Shown here piece by piece: positions 1-8,288 of a stretch of DNA of 64,000 nt; the first letter of the stretch is position 1, and every line of letters begins with the position of its first letter. The stretch is from Phyllobacteriaceae bacterium. GTDB lineage: Bacteria > Pseudomonadota > Alphaproteobacteria > Rhizobiales > Rhizobiaceae. Location of the stretch: NCBI GenBank assembly GCA_002708825.1, contig PAPF01000039.1:1-64000 (forward strand). Direction: 5' to 3'. The notes under the pieces are model-generated. The model saw only the letters and a program-made list of their open reading frames with translations. It was not told the origin of the DNA and did no database searches. The translations under genes were made by a program, and so were the position numbers.

Positions 1-1
1 C

Positions 2-253
2 ATCCAGGATTTTGTCCATGGCGAGGACAGGATCGACCTGTCGGCGATTGACGCCGACACCGGCGCGGGCGGCGACCAGGCCTTCGCCTTCACCGGGCGT
101 TTCTTCACCGGCGAGGCGGGGCAGGTGCGTGCCTATGAATGGGGCGGGCTGACCTTCATCGAGGGCGACGTGGACGGCGACCGTGCCGCCGACTTCCGCA
201 TCGAACTGGCCGGCACCGGCCTCGGTCTCGACGCCTCCGACTTCGTGCTGTGA
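2..253 (+). CDS. RTX secreted protein, C-terminal fragment (5' end outside window)
   Basis: This is the last 83 codons of a secreted calcium-binding RTX-type protein that begins left of the window. The reading frame opens in the IQDF segment and ends with the same block found at the end of the five complete RTX proteins further right: a GGLTFIEGDVDGD segment, an ADFRIEL segment and a terminal ASDFVL. This block resembles the serralysin (peptidase M10) C-terminal domain. An acidic residue followed by hydrophobic residues at the extreme C-terminus is a known type I secretion signal in that family. What its N-terminal part does cannot be seen here. Confidence 0.85.
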   Translation: MQDFVHGEDRIDLSAIDADTGAGGDQAFAFTGRFFTGEAGQVRAYEWGGLTFIEGDVDGDRAADFRIELAGTGLGLDASDFVL

Positions 254-382
254 GCGGATCGCGGCGTGAATCGTTATCCGATGACATCTACGATCGGGAG
301 GCCGCGCGGGGGATCCCTGGCCAGGTAGCTGAACCATTCATTCAGATTGGCGGCCGGTGTCTCCCGATCCGTTCGTGCGGCT

Positions 383-1435
383 TCAGATCAGGCCGAGCAT
401 GCAGGCCAGCATGAGCCCTGCCTGACCCTTGCGCGTCTGGCGGAAAACGCCGGAGCGGTACAGGGCTTTCAGCCGCGCAACCGGCCCGCCCGCGCGCGCG
501 GCCTTGAAATCGTCGATCACCCGGCAGGCGTCGTCCGTCAGCAGGTCGCGGCACTTGTCCAGGCCGGCGATGTTGAGGTCGCTCCATTGCCGGAACCGGC
601 CGCTGAAGATGAATTGCAGGCGCGTGAAGCGGGCCGCCCAGGTGTTGTTGGCGCCCACCAGGTTGCCTTCGTGCTGCCGGTAAAGGATATCCGGGTCCGG
701 GTTGTAACGCACCATGCCGCCGGCACCTGCAACGATCATGTAGCTCCACCAGTCGTGGCTGACGAAATCGGTGCGGCGGGTTGCTTCCTGCACGAGGCGG
801 AAGGCATGCCGGTTCATGACCATCGTGTTTGCCCCGGCAATCGACTGGACGATCGCGTTGCGGAAACAGGGCGGCCGGGAGAAAAGCGGAGAAAATTCGC
901 TGCTTGCCGTTGCCGGGAAATTGCGCGTCCTGCCGCAGTAAAGGCCGGGCGTTCCCGCCGGCAGCGCTTCGAGCCAGCCGATGGCCTTTTCCAGTTTCGC
1001 CGGATCCCAGATATCGTCCTGGTCGCAGAATGCCACGTAGTCCGCCTTCCCGGCATCATGTGCCAGGATCAGCGAACGGAAATTCGCCGCGAACCCGCGG
1101 CCCGGTCCGGCCGTGACCTCGAAGGATCCCTTGGACCATGCACTCGCATAGCGCGCCAGTTGCCGCTGGGTCCGGTCCGTCGAGCGGTCGTCCGAGACGA
1201 TCACGTTGATCCGCGGCCAGGTTTGCTGCGCAAGCGATTCCAGTTGCTCGATCAGGTAGTTCTCGCCATTGAACGTCGCCATCAGCACGGCCACGCGCCG
1301 CGCCGGCGTGGCCAGGTCCTGCGCTTGGCGAAGGGTGGATTCGGTTTCAGCCACAAGGGGATCGTCAGCCAGGGCGGGCATGGCCATCCGCCTTGACGTG
1401 CGTTTATCGACTGAAATCGGCGCAATCGAGTTCAT
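383..1435 (-). CDS. Family 2 glycosyltransferase (GT-A fold)
   Basis: A 350-residue cytoplasmic glycosyltransferase. The GT2 nucleotide-sugar fold starts near residue 48 (VAVLMATFNGENYL), continues through SDDRSTDRT, and carries the metal-binding acidic cluster CDQDD near residue 135. The layout resembles rhamnosyltransferases of O-antigen and exopolysaccharide loci, but the donor and acceptor sugars cannot be read from sequence. Its place beside an ABC polysaccharide exporter and dTDP-rhamnose genes supports a role in building a surface glycan. It is convergent with the RTX fragment at the left edge. The ATG at 1435 gives a 47-residue extension before the fold, so a later start, for instance Met17, is possible. 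Confidence 0.85.
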   Translation of the reverse strand: MNSIAPISVDKRTSRRMAMPALADDPLVAETESTLRQAQDLATPARRVAVLMATFNGENYLIEQLESLAQQTWPRINVIVSDDRSTDRTQRQLARYASAWSKGSFEVTAGPGRGFAANFRSLILAHDAGKADYVAFCDQDDIWDPAKLEKAIGWLEALPAGTPGLYCGRTRNFPATASSEFSPLFSRPPCFRNAIVQSIAGANTMVMNRHAFRLVQEATRRTDFVSHDWWSYMIVAGAGGMVRYNPDPDILYRQHEGNLVGANNTWAARFTRLQFIFSGRFRQWSDLNIAGLDKCRDLLTDDACRVIDDFKAARAGGPVARLKALYRSGVFRQTRKGQAGLMLACMLGLI

Positions 1436-1586
1436 TCAAACCTGCGTTGCCGGCATGCCCGTGCCGGTTCTTTGTGGTTTCCTGACCCCACCGGAAAACC
1501 TAGGCGATCACGAGTGAATAATCCAGCTTTTTCAGACTATCCGGAAATGTCTGGGAGAGCCTGGATGCTGTTGGAAACGGTGGTTT

Positions 1587-2480
1587 TCACGATCCGTCCT
1601 TGAGAACCACCTCCACCCCTTCGACATCGATGGCGCGTCCCTTGCCGTCCGTGTCTGCCCAGATGCCGATGAAGTCGCGCCCCGGAGCACCCTTCGGCTC
1701 CGGAACTTCATAGTCGAAACGGTGGGCCGATACCGCTGTACCGGGTTCGAAGGTCTGCCAGCCGGAATTGCCGACCGCCGCGGTCGAGTAGGCCACAGCG
1801 AAGGACGGAGACGGGTTGTCCGCCGCCGACTTTGCCCAGACCGTGACCGTGATGGTCTTTCCGCCGACCCGCTGCTCGATTTCCTCGGGGACGATGACGA
1901 AAACGCCTCCGGTGGCTCCCCCGGCAACCGCATTCTCCACTGTGCTTGTCATCCGGAGCGCATCGCCGGATACGTCCACCGTGTTGCCGTCCTGGGCCCT
2001 GAAGAGTTGCGCATCCGCCGCCAGGACCGAGAAAACGGCGTCCGCTGAAATCGTGGCGCCGGCTGCCGCCTCCTGCACCGCTTCGGGCACGTCGGCAGAC
2101 GGGAGCGTCGGGTCGCCGGGTGAGAGATACAGCATTCCCGCTGCAGCCGCGAGCAGGACAGCCGCCCCAAGCCCGGCGGACCAGACCAGGCGCCCGCCAC
2201 GCGAGCGTTTTCCGCGCGGGGCGTCCGGCGCAGCCGGTTCCGGCACGGGTTCGGGATAGAGAACGGGAGCTGAAAAGGCACTTTCCACGCTGGCAACCGC
2301 CTTGTCGAGTTCCTCCAGCGCCCGTTGCACCTTCGGATGCGTCTGGCTCAGGCCCTGCCGGTTGGCGGATTCCCGAACATGTCTTTCGATCTCGGTGTAG
2401 ACGGCACGCCTCGCTTCCGGATCTTCTGCTTCCAGCCGGTTTATCCTCTCATGGAGCAGCTTCTCGAACCTGAGTTGCAT
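1587..2480 (-). CDS. Single-pass membrane protein with N-terminal helical region and outer beta-rich domain
   Basis: I do not recognise a family. The 297-residue protein has three visible parts: a charged helical, possibly coiled-coil N-terminus (residues 1-65); a Pro/Glu-rich linker and basic stretch (KRSRGGR) leading into one transmembrane helix (about 98-120); and an outer domain of about 170 residues with alternating hydrophobic and polar segments that looks like a beta-sandwich. The basic residues before the helix put the N-terminus in the cytoplasm. It is divergent from the polysaccharide exporter across 307 bases. A role in chain-length control, export or surface binding is only a guess from context. 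Confidence 0.7.
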   Translation of the reverse strand: MQLRFEKLLHERINRLEAEDPEARRAVYTEIERHVRESANRQGLSQTHPKVQRALEELDKAVASVESAFSAPVLYPEPVPEPAAPDAPRGKRSRGGRLVWSAGLGAAVLLAAAAGMLYLSPGDPTLPSADVPEAVQEAAAGATISADAVFSVLAADAQLFRAQDGNTVDVSGDALRMTSTVENAVAGGATGGVFVIVPEEIEQRVGGKTITVTVWAKSAADNPSPSFAVAYSTAAVGNSGWQTFEPGTAVSAHRFDYEVPEPKGAPGRDFIGIWADTDGKGRAIDVEGVEVVLKDGS

Positions 2481-2787
2481 GCGAATGCTTGTCCCTTTTC
2501 GCCACGAGGCTGTCCGGTCACGTATTGGAAAGCAGTGTATTCACGATTCATGCGCTCTTGGCCATGACGAATACACGATTCCCGTTCGATGAACGGACTG
2601 CGAACATACGGTTCCCGGCGGGTCGTTGTGCATCTGCAACAAATGCCGTGGTACACGCCTGCCGGTGCGCGCGCGAGGCGCCGGTGCGGTTGCAGCGCGG
2701 CGAATGAGGGTTGACGCCGGCTTGTCAATTCATGCTATGGGCTCTCTCCGGACCGGCTTCCTCCGGGTGCGCGAGACCTGTGGATCG
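2481..2787. other. Divergent intergenic region with inverted repeat
   Basis: This gap separates the divergent membrane-protein gene (left) and the exporter permease gene (right), so it should hold both promoters. The clearest element is an 8-base inverted repeat at 2535-2542 and 2569-2576. A TTGACG at 2711-2716 followed 17 bases later by GCTATG could be a promoter for the exporter, but the match is weak. No coding sequence is convincing here; the exporter permease frame stays open upstream of 2788, but that stretch is Arg/Cys-rich and unlike the family. Confidence 0.5.
2535..2576. promoter_or_regulatory. Inverted repeat, possible operator
   Basis: GTGTATTC at 2535-2542 and GAATACAC at 2569-2576 are perfect 8-base inverted arms separated by 26 bases. 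A CATG follows the left arm at some distance and another precedes the right arm. It lies in the divergent promoter region of the exporter genes and is plausible as a two-site operator. No regulator can be assigned. Confidence 0.4.
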
Positions 2788-3582
2788 ATGAAGAACCTTT
2801 CGATGATCGCCGGATTGACCGATATCGGCCGTGCACTGGTGCGCCAGAGGCTCTGTTACGAACTTGCGCTGGAAGACCTGCGTGACCGGTACAGGCGCAC
2901 GATATTCGGCCTTCTCTGGATCTGCCTGAGCTTCCTGCTTTTTGTACTGGTCAAGAACATCGTCTTCTCCACGCTCAGCGACCGCGATCCGGCTTATTTC
3001 TTTACCTACATGACCGTCGGTTTCGCCATCTGGACGTTCATGCAGTCGGTGCTGACGGAAGGCAGCAATTGCTACAACCTGTCGCGTTTCTGGATCCTGG
3101 GCACGAATCTGCCCTACTTCCTTTACATCTGCCGCTACATCTATCGCGCGGCAATCGAGTTCCTGCTCGTCATGGCCACCGCACTGGCCGCCTGTCTCCT
3201 CATCGGCAGGATCGAGCTTGCCGGCCTTGCCTGGTTCGTTCCGGTCCTCGCCTTCTACATGCTGACCGCGGTCGGCGCGATCATGCTGCTGGCGCCGCTG
3301 GCGGTGCTGTTTCCCGATGTCGTGCATGCGGTCCGCTCGGTCATGCGCGTCATGTTCTTTGCCACCCCGATCATCTGGGTGCCCGTGGAAGGCACGGTCC
3401 TGGAAACGGTGGCGCTCTACAATCCGTTCACCCACTATATCGCGCTTCTGCGCGGCCCGTTGCTGGGCGAGCCTGTCGCTGCGGCAAGCCTTGCCGTCTG
3501 CGCGGCCGGCACCGGCTTCCTGCTCCTGGCGGGTCTTTTCGCCTTTTCCAACAGCCGGCGCTCGATCGCCTACCTGATCTGA
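2788..3582 (+). CDS. Polysaccharide ABC exporter, permease (Wzm/KpsM-like)
   Basis: A 264-residue inner-membrane permease of the ABC-2 type that moves a finished or lipid-linked glycan across the inner membrane. Visible features are a short cytoplasmic N-terminus with the LEDLRDRYRRT segment typical of this family, then about six hydrophobic segments, with a conserved FATPIIWVP stretch before the last ones. The start at 2788 (MKNLSMIAG) gives the usual family length; the frame stays open further upstream but that stretch is not family-like. The stop lies 8 bases before the ATPase gene, so the two are co-transcribed. Confidence 0.9.
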   Translation: MKNLSMIAGLTDIGRALVRQRLCYELALEDLRDRYRRTIFGLLWICLSFLLFVLVKNIVFSTLSDRDPAYFFTYMTVGFAIWTFMQSVLTEGSNCYNLSRFWILGTNLPYFLYICRYIYRAAIEFLLVMATALAACLLIGRIELAGLAWFVPVLAFYMLTAVGAIMLLAPLAVLFPDVVHAVRSVMRVMFFATPIIWVPVEGTVLETVALYNPFTHYIALLRGPLLGEPVAAASLAVCAAGTGFLLLAGLFAFSNSRRSIAYLI

Positions 3583-3590
3583 GGCCGGGG

Positions 3591-4325
3591 ATGGAATTCA
3601 AGGTCGACAACGTGTCCGTCTATTTCCGTGACCGGTGGATATTCCGCTTGGGCGCGTCGCGGCGGCGCGGCAACCAGCCGGGCGGGCGCATCGTCAGGGA
3701 GAACGGCAGGGCCTATCTGCGCGCCTTGCACGCAGTGAGCTTCAGCTTGAAGGCTGGCGACCGGCTGGCGCTGATCGGTCCCAACGGGGCGGGCAAGTCC
3801 ACGCTCCTGCGCGTCATGGCCGGGATCTACATGCCGACGACCGGGAGCGTTGAATGCGATGGCACGGTCGGCAGCGCGCTCGACCTGTCCATCGGTTTCC
3901 GGCCCGAGGCCACCGGGCGGCGCAATGTCGTGCTCAAGAGCCTGATGGCGGGACGCCGGAGCGAGGACCTGGCCGCGATCATGACCGACATCGAGGAGTT
4001 CTCCGAACTCGGCGATTTCATGGACGCGCCGATGCGCACCTATTCCGCCGGCATGCGCGCGCGTCTCGCCTTCGGGCTGATCACCGCCCTTCGGCACGAT
4101 GTTCTCCTGCTCGACGAATGGATCGGGGTCGGCGACCGGTCATTCCATGCCAAGGCGACGGAACGGATGAGCCGTTTCGTCAGTGACGCCAACATCCTCG
4201 TCCTGGCCTCCCACAATCCCGGCCTGCTGCGCGAAAGCTGCAATCTGGGCCTGGTGATCGACGCGGGCGAGATGAAGTTCTTCGGTCCGCTGGAGGAAGC
4301 GCTGGCCTTCTACGACCGGACCTGA
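3591..4325 (+). CDS. Polysaccharide ABC exporter, ATPase (Wzt/KpsT-like)
   Basis: A 244-residue ABC ATPase that powers the adjacent permease. Walker A is GPNGAGKST at residues 63-71, the signature region is YSAGMRARLAFG, and Walker B is DVLLLDEWIGVGD, whose GVGD ending is characteristic of polysaccharide exporters. It lacks the C-terminal carbohydrate-binding domain of true Wzt proteins, so it is closer to KpsT-type capsule ATPases. An Arg/Gly-rich insertion of about 20 residues precedes the first core strand. Start at 3591, 8 bases after the permease stop. Confidence 0.92.
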   Translation: MEFKVDNVSVYFRDRWIFRLGASRRRGNQPGGRIVRENGRAYLRALHAVSFSLKAGDRLALIGPNGAGKSTLLRVMAGIYMPTTGSVECDGTVGSALDLSIGFRPEATGRRNVVLKSLMAGRRSEDLAAIMTDIEEFSELGDFMDAPMRTYSAGMRARLAFGLITALRHDVLLLDEWIGVGDRSFHAKATERMSRFVSDANILVLASHNPGLLRESCNLGLVIDAGEMKFFGPLEEALAFYDRT

Positions 4326-4403
4326 ATCCGGCGGCAGCCATGCCGGTTTGTCCACGCCGTTCCGCCCGCCGCATAGGATGGGCGAAACGGAAAGGATGCC
4401 GCC

Positions 4404-5450
4404 ATGGAAAAAACCCCGACGCTTGAACTGCCGCTGATCCAGCCATCCCAGGCGCAGAAGCACGTGACCCACAACGAGGCGCTGATGCGGCTCGATGCGG
4501 TGGTCAACCTGCGCCTCGAAGCGCTTGCTGCCACCGAGCCGCCGTCCTCGCCGCAGGACGGCCAGTGCTGGGCAATCGGAACCGGGGCCTCGGGCCCGTG
4601 GACGGGCCGGGACGGCCAGGTTGCCGTCAGGACGGCCGGCGCCTGGGACTTTGTCGAACCGCTCCGGGGCTGGCTCGCCCACGATGTGACCGGCGACCGG
4701 ACGGTGGCGTTCGACGAAGGCGAGTGGCGCCCGCACCGCGGCGAACTGCCGGATGAAGGCTATTTCGGCACGTCGCTCGGCATTGGCGCGCAGGCAGACG
4801 GAGATAACCGCCTCGCGGTCGCCGGCAAGGCCAGCCTTTTCACCCATTCAGGCGATGACCACCGCCTTGTCATCAACCGGGCGGACTTGGGCGACACGGC
4901 GTCCGTGGTCTTCCAGACCGGATTTGCCGGCGGCGCGGAAATCGGCCTGGCGGGCTCCGGCAATCTCGCGCTCAAGGTGGCGGATACGGCGGGAAACTGG
5001 GCCGATGCGCTGGTCGCGGAACCCGACGGCCTCGTCACCCTGCCGGCCCGGCCCCTTGCCCGGGCGACACTGGGCGGCGGCTGGCGCGACATCGCCGACA
5101 GCACGCTGGCCGGTTTCAACACGCTGTTCCAGTCGAATGGCGGCGTTTCGCTCGGCTCTGCCATTACGAACGGGGAGGGCCGCTGGCTGACCGTTCCCCA
5201 TGCTGGCTTTTACCTGATCCGGCTCAACATCTTCGCAAGCAATTTCTTCCGGGTGAACCTGGTGCGCAACGATTCCCGCGACCTGCTCGGCTTCATGATC
5301 TCGGACGGCTCGGCCCAGCGGTCCTATTCGGCCAATGCCGTCTTCATGACCGACCTTGCCGCAGGCGACCGCCTGGCGCTGGAATTCATCGGGTCCGCGC
5401 GCTGCGTCTTCTTGAAGGACTATACCGAACTTTCGCTCGTGAGACTTTGA
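4404..5450 (+). CDS. DUF2793 domain protein with C-terminal jelly-roll-like region
   Basis: A 348-residue protein. Residues 5-30 (LELPLIQPSQAQKHVTHNEA) match the start of DUF2793, a domain of unknown function found in alphaproteobacterial phage, GTA-like and secreted proteins. The C-terminal 130 residues, beginning near ATLGGGWRDIADST and continuing through HAGFYLIRLNIFAS, look like a C1q/TNF-type beta jelly roll; this is inferred from pattern only. No signal peptide is visible. It follows the exporter genes by 78 bases on the same strand. A surface or glycan-associated role is possible but unproven. Confidence 0.75.
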   Translation: MEKTPTLELPLIQPSQAQKHVTHNEALMRLDAVVNLRLEALAATEPPSSPQDGQCWAIGTGASGPWTGRDGQVAVRTAGAWDFVEPLRGWLAHDVTGDRTVAFDEGEWRPHRGELPDEGYFGTSLGIGAQADGDNRLAVAGKASLFTHSGDDHRLVINRADLGDTASVVFQTGFAGGAEIGLAGSGNLALKVADTAGNWADALVAEPDGLVTLPARPLARATLGGGWRDIADSTLAGFNTLFQSNGGVSLGSAITNGEGRWLTVPHAGFYLIRLNIFASNFFRVNLVRNDSRDLLGFMISDGSAQRSYSANAVFMTDLAAGDRLALEFIGSARCVFLKDYTELSLVRL

Positions 5451-5559
5451 GAATACCGCCTCCGGGTACTCGGCAAATGCTGATCAAAGGCCGGGCTGTT
5501 TCCAAACTGCACCAGTTCGGCCGAGACGCACCCTACGTGCTCTATTCAACAGACAATAC

Positions 5560-5583
5560 GAATTGCCTAATTAAATAAATTAT
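5560..5583 (+). promoter_or_regulatory. AT-rich motif copy 1, upstream of the MBOAT gene
   Basis: An AT-rich block in an otherwise GC-rich intergenic region, about 35 bases before the MBOAT start. Its core, GAATTGCCTAATTAAATAAA, closely resembles blocks at 19482 and 25045. It may be a promoter element or a binding site for a regulator that prefers AT-rich DNA. Confidence 0.35.
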
Positions 5584-5615
5584 CATACGCCGTTGCCGCA
5601 ACTTCCGGAGCGGCC

Positions 5616-7214
5616 ATGCTTTTCAATTCGCCGGTGTTCATGTTCGTCTTCCTGCCGGCGGCACTGGCGGTGTTCCTGCTCTTGCGCCGGTTCCGGCTGG
5701 TCCGGACGGCCCAGGCGGCCCTCGTTCTGGCGTCCTTCGTTTTCTACGCCTGGTGGAACCCGAAATATCTTCTGCTGCTCCTGCTGTCGATCGTGGTCAA
5801 CCTGGCCATGGCCCGTGTTATCGGCAATCTGCGTTCGGGCGACGGCGCCGACAAGGGCCGGCGCCGGGCCGCCGCACGCTCGCTGCTTCTCATCGCCATC
5901 ACATTCAATCTCGGCCTGCTCGGCTACTTCAAATACGCCAATTTCTTCCTCGATACGCTAACGGCGCTCGGCGTTTCGGGCTTCGGCCACATCAACGTGC
6001 TGCTGCCGCTGGCCATTTCCTTCTTCACCTTCCAGCAGGTCGCCTACCAGGTGGATACCTACCAGGGGAAGATCCAGGATCACGATCCGGTCCGCTACGC
6101 GCTCTTCGTCACCTTCTTCCCGCAGCTGATCGCCGGCCCGATCGTCCACCATTCGGAAATGATGCCGCAGTTCCGCGAGGAGGTGCAGCATGGCCGCGAC
6201 CGGCTGTCCGATTTCCAGCTCGGCCTGTTCATATTCGCCATCGGCCTGTTCAAGAAGGTGCTGATCGCCGACACGATCGCGCAGTTCTCCTCGCCCGTCT
6301 ACAACCAGGCGCTGAACGGCGCGCAGCCGGATTTCTTTGCCGCCTGGCTTGCCGCGCTCGGCTACACGGTGCAGATCTACTTCGATTTCTCCGGCTATTG
6401 CGACATGGCGACGGGTGCCGCCCGCATGTTCGGCATCAAGCTGCCGGCCAACTTCTTCTCGCCCTACAAGTCGCTCTCCATCGTCGAGTTCTGGCGGCGC
6501 TGGCACATAACGCTGTCGCGGTTCCTGCGGGATTATCTCTACATACCGCTGGGCGGAAACCGCCGTGGCCGGGTGCGGCGTTACTCCAACCTGATGACGA
6601 CCATGCTGCTCGGCGGCCTGTGGCATGGCGCCGGCTGGACCTTCGTCTTCTGGGGCTTCCTGCATGGGGCCTATCTGGTCGTCAACCATGCCTGGACGGC
6701 ATTGATGGTGCGCTCCGGACGCCAGGAGCAACTGGCAGGCTCCGGCCTCTACCGTTTCTTCTGCTGGACGGTCACCATGCTCGCCGTCATCGTCGCCTGG
6801 GTCTTCTTCCGCGCCGAGAGCTTCCCTGCCGCCATCGCCATCCTGAAGGGCATGGCCGGCATGAACGGCGTCGAGATCAGCCCGGCGCTGGCAAACATAA
6901 TGGCGCGCATTGGTTTCGATATTGAAGTTTTGCGTCCCCTTATATCAAATGCAGCATTGCCGCTAGAAAACTTGTTGTCGGGCTTCCTGCTCGCTGCCAT
7001 CGCCATCTGGGCTGCCGCGAAATGGCCCAATGTCTATGAAATGACCGCAGATCGCGACCCGCTTGTCGATGCCGGCGCCTGGATCGAACGGCCGGCGGCC
7101 GTGCAATGGTCGCCCACGGTTCTGTGGGCCGTGCTGACGGGCTTCCTGCTGGCGCTTGCCTTCATGAGCGTCTTCAGTGCCGCCCCGTCGGAATTCCTGT
7201 ATTTCCGGTTCTAG
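5616..7214 (+). CDS. MBOAT-family O-acyltransferase (AlgI-like)
   Basis: A 532-residue polytopic inner-membrane acyltransferase that probably passes acyl groups, usually acetyl, toward an extracytoplasmic polysaccharide. The family core is clear: PLAISFFTFQQVAYQVD, FPQLIAGPIVHH, and the catalytic segment LWHGAGWTFVFWG with His337, followed by His350 in FLHGAY. About a dozen hydrophobic segments run through the protein. AlgI-type proteins usually work with an SGNH-like partner, and the next gene fits that role. Start at 5616 with GGAG upstream. An AT-rich motif shared with two other promoter regions lies about 35 bases before the start. Confidence 0.9.
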   Translation: MLFNSPVFMFVFLPAALAVFLLLRRFRLVRTAQAALVLASFVFYAWWNPKYLLLLLLSIVVNLAMARVIGNLRSGDGADKGRRRAAARSLLLIAITFNLGLLGYFKYANFFLDTLTALGVSGFGHINVLLPLAISFFTFQQVAYQVDTYQGKIQDHDPVRYALFVTFFPQLIAGPIVHHSEMMPQFREEVQHGRDRLSDFQLGLFIFAIGLFKKVLIADTIAQFSSPVYNQALNGAQPDFFAAWLAALGYTVQIYFDFSGYCDMATGAARMFGIKLPANFFSPYKSLSIVEFWRRWHITLSRFLRDYLYIPLGGNRRGRVRRYSNLMTTMLLGGLWHGAGWTFVFWGFLHGAYLVVNHAWTALMVRSGRQEQLAGSGLYRFFCWTVTMLAVIVAWVFFRAESFPAAIAILKGMAGMNGVEISPALANIMARIGFDIEVLRPLISNAALPLENLLSGFLLAAIAIWAAAKWPNVYEMTADRDPLVDAGAWIERPAAVQWSPTVLWAVLTGFLLALAFMSVFSAAPSEFLYFRF

Positions 7215-7239
7215 CGGGAAAAGCGGAGGAGACAACGCC

Positions 7240-8172
7240 ATGCGCCACGTCTTTCAGGTCGTTTCGGCCACAGTGCTGTCCGTCGTGTTCCTGTTTTTCG
7301 CCTCGGCCTACATCCTGCCGCCCACCAGCGACGTCGCCTGGGTGGAAAACCTCTACGCGATGAAGCAATGGCGCGTGGCGAACATGCCGGAGGAGGGCCC
7401 GCGCATCTTCGTTGTCGGCGGCTCGGAGGCTCATTATTCCGTTTCCGCCGAGCAGATCGAACGGGAGACCGGCATTCCGGCAGTGAACTTCGGAACCCAT
7501 GCTGGGCTTGGCTGGGACGGGCACCTTATGATGGTCGAGCCGTTTCTACGTGATGGCGATATCGTTATTTACTCCGCCAACTATTATTCTGTAGAAGAAG
7601 AGGGTCCGTCGCAGCTACATTCACTTTTTATGAGGAGAAACAAACCGCTGTCGTTTTTTAACAGACCTGTTTCTGAATGGCCCGAGTATTTTGGGTTCGC
7701 GGTTTTTGATCAGTTTTTGCGAGCGGTGCCAAGTGCATTTTCTTTGCGTGCAGCTAATGCAAATGGCGTGAAGCTAAATTCATACGGTGATGAGGCTCAG
7801 TATAATGTAGATAAAGGTGATTTATTAGAGCCAGTTAAGGGGAATGTGCAGCTCGTTCCTTATCTGAGTGAGGCGCCTTTTGGGATAAGAAAACTAAAAG
7901 CTTATCAAAATAGATGGGAATGGAAAGGGGTAAAGCTGTATGTATATTGGATGGCCGCCAAAGATAGGCCGGAATTTGATACATTTGAAGAAAAAAGAAA
8001 AATGCGGCGTTTTGGGCTCTATGCAAAAGCCTATGGCTTGCCGCAACTGAACGAACCCTACGAGACCCTGCTCTCCGACGAGGAACTGGCCAACGGCCCG
8101 TCGCATGCCAATTCCATCGGCCGCGAGCGCTACACCTCGATCCTGATCGAGCGCCTCAAGCAAAAACTGTGA
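7240..8172 (+). CDS. Membrane-anchored SGNH-like protein, probable MBOAT partner
   Basis: A 310-residue protein with an N-terminal membrane anchor or signal (residues 5-25) and an SGNH-like opening block VVGGSEAHYS, in which Ser precedes a later GTHAG block. AlgJ/AlgX- and DltD-like proteins with this layout act with MBOAT acyltransferases on the outer face of the membrane. It begins 25 bases after the MBOAT stop with a strong AAGCGGAGG ribosome site that fixes the ATG at 7240. Base composition changes inside the gene: the first 300 and last 130 bases are GC-rich like the surroundings, but roughly 7545-8035 is AT-rich. Confidence 0.7.
   Translation: MRHVFQVVSATVLSVVFLFFASAYILPPTSDVAWVENLYAMKQWRVANMPEEGPRIFVVGGSEAHYSVSAEQIERETGIPAVNFGTHAGLGWDGHLMMVEPFLRDGDIVIYSANYYSVEEEGPSQLHSLFMRRNKPLSFFNRPVSEWPEYFGFAVFDQFLRAVPSAFSLRAANANGVKLNSYGDEAQYNVDKGDLLEPVKGNVQLVPYLSEAPFGIRKLKAYQNRWEWKGVKLYVYWMAAKDRPEFDTFEEKRKMRRFGLYAKAYGLPQLNEPYETLLSDEELANGPSHANSIGRERYTSILIERLKQKL
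7545..8035. other. AT-rich patch inside a gene
   Basis: Base and codon use switch abruptly within the SGNH-like gene, with many A- and T-ending codons, and switch back before its end, while the reading frame stays intact. This looks like a replaced internal segment and not a whole transferred gene. Boundaries are approximate. Confidence 0.6.
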
Positions 8173-8288
8173 CACGGACGCAACCATGGGCAACCGGTGA
8201 TGACCGGTATCAATGCCCTGTCATTGTGCAACTGCGAAACAAGGGTTAAGAACCGGGCGGGGCTAGGCAAGGACAGAGTTCGGACATC

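Noticed and set aside
2626-2787. A longer N-terminus for the exporter permease
   Set aside because: The upstream stretch is Arg/Cys-rich without family similarity. The start at 2788 gives the usual length.
4404-5450. A prophage or gene transfer agent remnant, because of the DUF2793 protein
   Set aside because: No capsid, portal, tail, integrase or lysis gene is nearby, and the gene lies in a glycan operon context.
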